DNA of 17,621 bases from DASZZY01 sp036260395. GTDB taxonomy: Bacteria > Actinomycetota > UBA4738 > CALAEC01. Positions 13,584 to 17,621 of the stretch are shown one piece after another. The position numbers were made by a program, and so were the translations under genes. The notes below the pieces were generated by a model. That model had not been told where the DNA came from. It made no database searches and saw nothing but the letters and a program-made list of their open reading frames with translations. Position 1 is the stretch's first letter; each line of letters starts with the position of its first letter. The stretch is taken from the NCBI GenBank assembly GCA_036260395.1, contig DASZZY010000155.1, forward strand, positions 1-17,621. Direction: 5' to 3'.

Positions 13584-13973
13584 GTGGCCCGGGAGCGGCC
13601 GGCGATCGGCGAGGAGGCGACGGTCGAGGTCACCGTGACCGATGAGATGCTCGTCGACCTCGGCGGGCGCCGGATCCATCCCGTCTACGCGACGGCCTGG
13701 ATGGTGCGCCACGCCGAGGAGGCCGCTCGGGCGCTCATCGAGCCGCACCTCCGGCCCGGCGAGGACGCCACCGGCTATGCGGTCTCCGTGGTGCACGAGC
13801 GGCCGGCCCGGACCGGCGAGCAGCTCCGGGTCGTGGCCCGGGCGACCCGGGTGGACGACCGGGAGTGCGAAGCTGTGGTCGAGGTCCAGGGGTCGAACGG
13901 CCGAGTGGGGGCCGGGAGCGTGATCCAGCGGTACATCGAGCGGGGACGGCTATCCGAGGGGAGGACCGGATGA
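13584..13973 (+). CDS. FlK-type hotdog thioesterase, partner of the PaaG-like enzyme
   Basis: A 129-residue hotdog thioesterase, the second of its type in the window. T37, E45 and H71 (ATAWMVRHAEEAAR and VVHERPARTGE) keep the FlK triad spacing of 8 and 26. The C-terminal strands (VVARATRVDDRECEAVVEVQGSNGRVGAGSVIQRYI) fit the family. GTG 13584 is chosen because TACAAT lies 7 nt upstream and the family's N-terminal strand starts at about residue 13. It overlaps the enoyl-CoA hydratase gene by ATGA, so the two are a coupled operon. This context points to release or editing of CoA esters in the same pathway, possibly protection from dead-end aromatic or acyl CoA products. Confidence 0.8.
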   Translation: MARERPAIGEEATVEVTVTDEMLVDLGGRRIHPVYATAWMVRHAEEAARALIEPHLRPGEDATGYAVSVVHERPARTGEQLRVVARATRVDDRECEAVVEVQGSNGRVGAGSVIQRYIERGRLSEGRTG

Positions 13974-14764
13974 CGTACGAGCAGATCGCGCTGGCCACGG
14001 AAGACGGGGTGGCTCGGATCGTCATGAACCGACCGGAGAAGCTGAACGCGCTCACCGCCACGATGAGCGACGAGCTCGTCGACGCCTTCGAGAAGGCCGC
14101 GGCGGCCGACGACGTCCGGTGCGTCGTGCTGACCGGCGAGGGCCGGGGCTTCTGCGCCGGCCAGGACCTGACCGAGTTCGCCGACGCCTACCGGTCGGGG
14201 CAGCGGCCCGACATCAAGGCCCACCTGGCCAAGACATACCACCGCCTGATCCCCACCATCGCGGAGACCCGGAAGCCCGTGCTGGCGGCGGTGAACGGCG
14301 TGGCGGCCGGGGCGGGACTCTCCCTGGCGCTGGCCTGTGACATCCGCGTGGCGAGCGAGGAGGCCCGGTTCACGCAGGCGTTCGTGAAGATCGGCCTGGT
14401 CCCCGATTCCGGCGGGACGTTCTTCCTCCCCCGCGTGGTGGGCTACGCGAAGGCCGTGGAGCTCTCGATGACCGGCGAGATGATCGACGCCGAGACGGCC
14501 CGGGAACTCGGGCTCGTCAGCCGGGTGTTCCCGTCGGCATCGTTCGAGCCGGACGTGTCTGGGTTGGCCGGCACGCTCGCCGGCCTTCCCACCCAGGCGC
14601 TGGTCGCCACGCGGGACCTGATACGAGGCGCGCTGACGGCCGACCTCGACGAGGCTCTGGCCCGAGAAGCCGACGCCCAGGCCTCGATGGCCGAGACCGA
14701 CGACCACCTCGAAGGCGTCACGGCGTTCGCCGAGAAGCGCCAGCCTCAGTTCCGCGGCCGGTAG
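13970..14764 (+). CDS. Enoyl-CoA hydratase/isomerase, PaaG-like
   Basis: A 264-residue crotonase-fold enzyme that hydrates or isomerises enoyl-CoA thioesters. NRPEKLNALT (20-29) opens the CoA-binding region. The oxyanion-hole stretches are GFCAGQDL (60-67) and AAGAGLSLA (112-120). At the catalytic loop it has VPDSGGTFFLP with Asp146 rather than the second catalytic glutamate of true hydratases. This is the arrangement of PaaG-type isomerases of the phenylacetate pathway and of delta-3,delta-2-enoyl isomerases. No other paa gene is in the window, so I do not use the symbol. ATG 13970 has GAGGGGAGGA just before it and overlaps the thioesterase stop. Length is typical for the family. Confidence 0.86.
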   Translation: MTYEQIALATEDGVARIVMNRPEKLNALTATMSDELVDAFEKAAAADDVRCVVLTGEGRGFCAGQDLTEFADAYRSGQRPDIKAHLAKTYHRLIPTIAETRKPVLAAVNGVAAGAGLSLALACDIRVASEEARFTQAFVKIGLVPDSGGTFFLPRVVGYAKAVELSMTGEMIDAETARELGLVSRVFPSASFEPDVSGLAGTLAGLPTQALVATRDLIRGALTADLDEALAREADAQASMAETDDHLEGVTAFAEKRQPQFRGR

Positions 14765-14782
14765 AGCCCCCGCCGCGGGCTC
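14764..14782 (+). terminator. Weak hairpin after the PaaG-like gene
   Basis: GAGCCC (14764-14769) and GGGCTC (14777-14782) pair across a 7-nt loop directly at the stop codon. There is no U-run, so termination is only a possibility. Confidence 0.25.
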
Positions 14783-14830
14783 AAGGCTCGCGATGCGGGA
14801 GCCGATACCACCTTCGAAGACAGAGATCGG

Positions 14831-14912
14831 TCCCGAAACGGCAACCCGTCGGAAACGGCGGCACGCAAAGCTCCGGGCCTCACCGCTCACAGCGAAGGTG
14901 GCCGAGCTGCCG
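14831..14912 (+). ncRNA. Cyclic di-GMP-I riboswitch (GEMM), controlling the CAP-domain gene
   Basis: Aptamer for the second messenger c-di-GMP. The closing helix pairs CGGCA (14839-14843) with TGCCG (14908-14912). A six-pair stem (14846-14851 with 14856-14861) is capped by a GAAA tetraloop at 14852-14855, as required for the GNRA-receptor contact. The conserved ACGCAAAGC core is at 14863-14871, followed by TCCGGGCCT. A second stem pairs AGCTC (14869-14873) with GAGCT (14904-14908). The residue aligned with Vc2 G20 is G (14840), which favours c-di-GMP over the A20 variants that sense cGAMP. Upstream of the riboswitch (14783-14830) I see no clear promoter. Confidence 0.87.
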
Positions 14913-14917
14913 AAGGA

Positions 14918-14963
14918 CCAGAGCTCCCGACTAGGGCTCTGGATCGGGACCCCGAGTCGGGAG
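14918..14963 (+). promoter_or_regulatory. Overlapping hairpins, one sequestering the SD of the CAP gene
   Basis: Hairpin A pairs CCAGAGC (14918-14924) with GCTCTGG (14936-14942). Hairpin B pairs CTCCCGACT (14924-14932) with AGTCGGGAG (14955-14963), a perfect 9-bp match that covers most of the GGGAGG ribosome-binding site (14959-14964). The 5' arm of B lies in the loop of A, so the two are mutually exclusive or form a pseudoknot. This is a plausible translational expression platform for the upstream riboswitch. Confidence 0.6.
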
Positions 14964-14970
14964 GGACCTC

Positions 14971-15435
14971 ATGCGTCCGACGCGCGCTCGCCGCACGGCG
15001 GTTCTCGCGATGGTCGTTTCAGGTGCGCTCGCCGCCGCCCCAATCGTCGCTCCGCCGGCCAGTGCGGCCACCCCTAAGCCAGTCGAGAAGACGATGAAGC
15101 GCCTCATCAACGCCGCCAGGGCCGACGCCGGTCTGGGCCCCGTCAAGCTCAGCGTCAAGCCAATCAAGCCCGCGCGGAAGCACTCGAGGAGCATGAAGGC
15201 GGAGCAGCAGCTCTGGCATTCGAACCTGGCCGTCACGCTGAAGAACGTCTCGTGGTCCTCGGCCGCCGAGAACGTCGGCGTGGCATCCACGGTGTGGAAG
15301 CTCCACGAGGCCTTCATGAACAGCTCCGCCCATCGCTCGAACCTCCTCGGGAAGTCCTGGACCAAGGTGTCGATCGGACTCGCGACCGACGCCAACGGGA
15401 TGCGGTGGGGGACGATCGTCTTCTACCGGAACTAG
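14971..15435 (+). CDS. Secreted CAP-domain (SCP/PR1-like) protein
   Basis: A 154-residue secreted protein. Residues 1-32 are a Sec signal peptide: RTRARR-type basic start, hydrophobic core VLAMVVSGALAAAP, and an ASA cleavage site after residue 32. The rest is a single CAP (cysteine-rich secretory/antigen 5/PR-1) domain: NAARADAGL, KHSRSM with H71, LWHSN with H83, the ENVG signature with E100, and FMNSSAHRSNLL with H121. These residues form the family's cavity. Bacterial CAP proteins are extracellular, with roles in lipid or polysaccharide binding that are mostly undefined. ATG 14971 has GGGAGG 6 nt upstream. A c-di-GMP riboswitch and an SD-masking hairpin precede it, so expression should follow c-di-GMP level. 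It faces the surface-repeat protein tail-to-tail, 7 bp apart. Confidence 0.87.
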   Translation: MRPTRARRTAVLAMVVSGALAAAPIVAPPASAATPKPVEKTMKRLINAARADAGLGPVKLSVKPIKPARKHSRSMKAEQQLWHSNLAVTLKNVSWSSAAENVGVASTVWKLHEAFMNSSAHRSNLLGKSWTKVSIGLATDANGMRWGTIVFYRN

Positions 15436-15442
15436 CCCGCGG

Positions 15443-17621
15443 CTAGCGGGAGCGTTTCCGGGCGACGTACCAGACGAGCGCCGCGGCGGCCGCCCCCGCC
15501 CCGATCGCCAGGGCCGTTCGCCGCCCGGGAGTCCACCGGCCAGTTCCGGCCGAGGGCGCCGGAGGCGTGGGATCCACCGCTGCCTCGGCCAGCCGCTCGT
15601 CGAGCGCCTGCCGGTCGGCGTCCGTGGTCAGGGCCAGGCCGTCGTCCCGCCGGCGCCTCGTCCCCGCGAGGTGCAGCGCCCCGCTGCCCGCTAGGAGCGC
15701 CAGGGCCACCGCCAGCAACCCGAAGATCCCCGCACCGGTGACCGGCAGGCTCGTGGGCGGCTGCTTGCCCCGTGGGATGGCCGCCGCACCGACGTTCGTG
15801 AACGTGCAGACGACGCGCTCCTCCGGAGCGAGGTCGACGGTCACCGCACCGGTGGCGACGTCGGCGGCCGTCCCGCCGCTCGGGTCGTCACAGGAGATCG
15901 AGTCGACGGTCCACCCGTCGGGGACGATCTCCGAGACCCGGTAGGCTCCCGCGGCCAGCCCGCCGAACGAGGCCTCGTTGTCCCGGCCGCTGCCATCGTC
16001 GGTCAGCGCGAACGTCCCTAGATCGCCCTCGTAGCTGAACTCCTGCTCTGTGTCCGGCACCGCGTCCTTGATGATCGTGATCACGCCCTGGTCTCCGGGC
16101 TGGACCTGGGTGTTGAGGAACGTGCAGGTCGTCGTCTCGCCCGCGCCCAGCTCGATCGCAACGGTCGCGCCCTCGACGCTCGTCGCCGCGTCGCCCTCGC
16201 ACGTGATGCTGTCGAGGCTCCAGCCATCCGGCGGCAGCTGCTCCGTCACGGTGTAGGCGCCCGCCACGAGGTTGATGAACGACTGAGTGTCAGAGAGCGT
16301 CTCGTCGCCGTCGTCGTCGAGGAGGAAGGCCGCGCCCAGGTTGTCGCTGGGCAGGAACTCGAAGTCCTGCTCGGAGTCGGGCAGCGCGTCCTTGACGATG
16401 GTGATCGAGCCGCGCTCCTCGCCGAGCGTCTGGACGTTGAGGAAGGTGCACGTGACGTCCTCCCCGGCTGCCAGCCGGACGGTCACCGTGGCGCCGTCGA
16501 TCGTGATCTCGGCACCCCCGGCGCACGTGACGGTGTCGAGGTTCCATCCGTCCGGCGGTGGCTGCTCGCTCACCCGGTACGTTCCGGGCGTCAGGCCCCT
16601 GAAAGCCCGGGAGCTGGAGAGCGTCGGGTCGCCATCGTCGTCGAGGAGGAAAGCCGCGCCCAGGTTGTCGCTGGGCAGGAACTCGAAGTCCTGCTCGGAG
16701 TCCGGCAGCGCGTCCTTGACGATCGTGAGGGACGCCTGCTGGGTGTCGGTGAACGTGCACACCACGGCCTCGCCTGGGTCCAGGCCGATGGTGGCCAGGG
16801 CCCCCGCGGTGGTGGTGTCGGCGCCCCCGCCGGCGCAGGCCAGGTCGGTGAGCTGCCACCCGGCCGGGAGGTTGACCTCCTCCACGGTGTAGGTCCCGGA
16901 CAGGAGGCCGGTGAAGGTCTCCTGGGCAAGCCCCGGGGTGGCGTCGTCGGTCAGGAAGAAGTTGTTGGGCTGGAGGTTGGCGCTCGGATCGAACTCGAAC
17001 GGCTGGCTCGAATCCGGAACCGCGTCCTTCTCGATGGTGATGGAGCCTTCCTGGGTGTTCTCGAACTTGCAGACGATCGCCTCGCCGGCCGCCAGATCGA
17101 CGGAGATCTGCGCCCCCGTGATTGTCACGACGCTCGAGTTCGCACCAGAGCACGCCACATCCGTCAGCTCCCACCCGGCCGGGAGGTTGACTTCCTCGAC
17201 GGTGTAGGTCCCCGGAGGCAGGCCGATGAAGTCCTGGGACGGGAGCCCCGGAGCCGCGTCATCGGTCAGCGTAAAGTTCGCCGCTTGCAGGTTGGCCGAG
17301 GGGTCGAACTCGAACGGCTGGTTCGAATCGGGGATGGAGTCCTTCTGGATCGTGAGCGACCCTTGCTGCGTGTCTTCGAACGAGCAGGTCACCTGCTCGC
17401 CAGCGGCGAGGTCGATCGAGATTTCTGCACCCACGATCCTCACCGTGCTCTGGGACGCGCCGGTGCAGTCCAGGTCCGTGAGCTGCCACCCGGCCGGGAG
17501 GTTGACCTCCTCTACGGTGTAGGTGCCCGGCAGCAAGTTCCCGAACACCTGCTGGGGCAGGCCCGGGGTGGCGTCGTCGGTGAGGTTGAAGTTCGCCGCC
17601 TGGAGGTTGTCCGAGGGGTCG
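15443..17621 (-). CDS. LPXTG surface protein with prealbumin/SpaA-like repeats, 5' end cut by window edge
   Basis: The C-terminal 725 residues of a large cell-surface protein; the N-terminus and signal peptide lie beyond the right edge. Six repeats of about 97-108 residues each run from G-S-(L/I)-T-I-x-KD-x-x-PDS through LTDD, GTYTVEEVNLPAGW and a C-x-x-F/T-F end. The pattern matches prealbumin-like (SpaA/Cna-B-type) stalk domains. Each repeat has two cysteines, probably one disulfide. After them come a Pro linker, LPVTG, a hydrophobic segment and RRRR, the layout of a sortase substrate. Unusually, 96 further residues follow LPVTG, including a second hydrophobic stretch (AIGAGAAAAALVWYV) and a basic end. 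The likely role is adhesion or a wall stalk. No sortase gene is in the window. Confidence 0.85.
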   Translation of the reverse strand, partial: DPSDNLQAANFNLTDDATPGLPQQVFGNLLPGTYTVEEVNLPAGWQLTDLDCTGASQSTVRIVGAEISIDLAAGEQVTCSFEDTQQGSLTIQKDSIPDSNQPFEFDPSANLQAANFTLTDDAAPGLPSQDFIGLPPGTYTVEEVNLPAGWELTDVACSGANSSVVTITGAQISVDLAAGEAIVCKFENTQEGSITIEKDAVPDSSQPFEFDPSANLQPNNFFLTDDATPGLAQETFTGLLSGTYTVEEVNLPAGWQLTDLACAGGGADTTTAGALATIGLDPGEAVVCTFTDTQQASLTIVKDALPDSEQDFEFLPSDNLGAAFLLDDDGDPTLSSSRAFRGLTPGTYRVSEQPPPDGWNLDTVTCAGGAEITIDGATVTVRLAAGEDVTCTFLNVQTLGEERGSITIVKDALPDSEQDFEFLPSDNLGAAFLLDDDGDETLSDTQSFINLVAGAYTVTEQLPPDGWSLDSITCEGDAATSVEGATVAIELGAGETTTCTFLNTQVQPGDQGVITIIKDAVPDTEQEFSYEGDLGTFALTDDGSGRDNEASFGGLAAGAYRVSEIVPDGWTVDSISCDDPSGGTAADVATGAVTVDLAPEERVVCTFTNVGAAAIPRGKQPPTSLPVTGAGIFGLLAVALALLAGSGALHLAGTRRRRDDGLALTTDADRQALDERLAEAAVDPTPPAPSAGTGRWTPGRRTALAIGAGAAAAALVWYVARKRSR
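15797..16087 (-). repeat. Surface-protein repeat 6 (most divergent)
   Basis: About 97 residues from GVITIIKD to CTFTNV. It keeps KDAVPD, LTDDG, the YRVSE strand and two Cys, but lacks the EFxPSxNL segment. Confidence 0.75.
16088..16411 (-). repeat. Surface-protein repeat 5
   Basis: 108 residues from GSITIVKD. It shares a 96-bp segment with repeat 4 at 324-bp offset with only three mismatches. Confidence 0.85.
16412..16735 (-). repeat. Surface-protein repeat 4
   Basis: 108 residues from ASLTIVKD. The first third is nearly identical in DNA to repeat 5. It uses the QPPPDGW variant, as opposed to NLPAGW in repeats 1-3. Confidence 0.85.
16736..17047 (-). repeat. Surface-protein repeat 3
   Basis: 104 residues from GSITIEKD, with the EEVNLPAGW version of the core and two Cys. 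Confidence 0.85.
17048..17362 (-). repeat. Surface-protein repeat 2
   Basis: 105 residues from GSLTIQKD, closest to repeats 1 and 3 in sequence. Confidence 0.85.
17363..17621 (-). repeat. Surface-protein repeat 1 (partial, truncated by window edge)
   Basis: The visible part starts in the DPSDNLQAANF segment and ends at CSFEDTQQ. More repeats may lie beyond the edge. Confidence 0.8.

Noticed and set aside
12044..13645. Long plus-strand frame (533 codons) across the permease
   Set aside because: Charged low-complexity translation antisense to the NCS1 permease and the TPP riboswitch; a product of stop-poor GC-rich DNA.
14831..14975. c-di-AMP (ydaO/yuaA) riboswitch, common before actinobacterial wall genes
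   Set aside because: The ACGCAAAGC core and GAAA-capped stem match GEMM-I; the ydaO signature segments are absent.
15443..15720. A separate small membrane-protein gene at the end of the repeat protein
   Set aside because: The frame is continuous with the repeat protein and I see no convincing internal start with an SD.
1..17621. tRNA, rRNA, CRISPR, IS or prophage elements
   Set aside because: I looked on both strands and saw no cloverleaf, regularly spaced direct repeats, transposase or integrase-like sequence.

Overview
The window is about 17.6 kb of very GC-rich, densely packed bacterial DNA. I read it as the chromosome of an uncultured high-GC Gram-positive bacterium, most likely an actinobacterium. 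The grounds are the base composition, the frequent GTG starts, several genes with a TANNNT -10 box about 7 nt before the start codon (leaderless style), a secreted CAP protein, and an LPVTG surface protein built from prealbumin/SpaA-like repeats. The phylum is an inference. I see no insertion sequence, phage gene, tRNA, rRNA or CRISPR array. No stretch longer than about 215 bp lacks a gene.

Layout, left to right. (1) 1-1575, minus strand: a PAP2 phosphatase followed by lgt, which runs off the left edge. (2) 1661-2008, plus: a LapA/DUF1049 membrane protein whose stop codon shares a CTAG with the stop of the next gene. (3) 2005-4869, minus: a four-gene operon of an 8-helix membrane protein of unknown function, a CPBP-type intramembrane protease homologue, an FMN-split-barrel protein and an SRPBCC protein, with start/stop coupling at the first two junctions. 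(4) 4920-6709, plus: a FlK-type hotdog thioesterase overlapping an O-antigen-ligase-like polymerase gene by GTGA. (5) 6657-8597, minus: a zinc-ribbon microprotein and a ThDP enzyme of the acetolactate synthase/2-hydroxyacyl-CoA lyase type. (6) 8680-9528, plus: a SAM methyltransferase. (7) 9544-11499, minus: a leucyl aminopeptidase gene, then a SnoaL-like gene with its own promoter. (8) 11590-11928, plus: a small cupin. (9) 11918-13547, minus: a promoter, a TPP riboswitch, a 10-bp hairpin and an NCS1 permease (CytX-like), read as a thiamine-repressed pyrimidine-precursor importer. (10) 13571-14764, plus: a second FlK-type thioesterase coupled by ATGA to a PaaG-like enoyl-CoA hydratase/isomerase. 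(11) 14831-15435, plus: a c-di-GMP-I (GEMM) riboswitch, a Shine-Dalgarno-sequestering hairpin and a secreted CAP-domain protein. (12) 15443-17621, minus: the C-terminal 725 residues of a repetitive cell-surface protein that runs off the right edge.

The most interesting part is the right end. A c-di-GMP aptamer precedes a small secreted CAP protein, with two overlapping hairpins between aptamer and start codon. Tail-to-tail with it lies a large surface protein of six visible disulfide-type repeats, whose LPVTG motif is followed by an atypical 96-residue tail carrying a second hydrophobic segment. The second clear regulatory unit is the TPP riboswitch ahead of the NCS1 transporter. Two FlK-like proteins with identical catalytic-triad spacing, one paired with a PaaG-like isomerase, suggest acyl-CoA metabolism or CoA-ester housekeeping.
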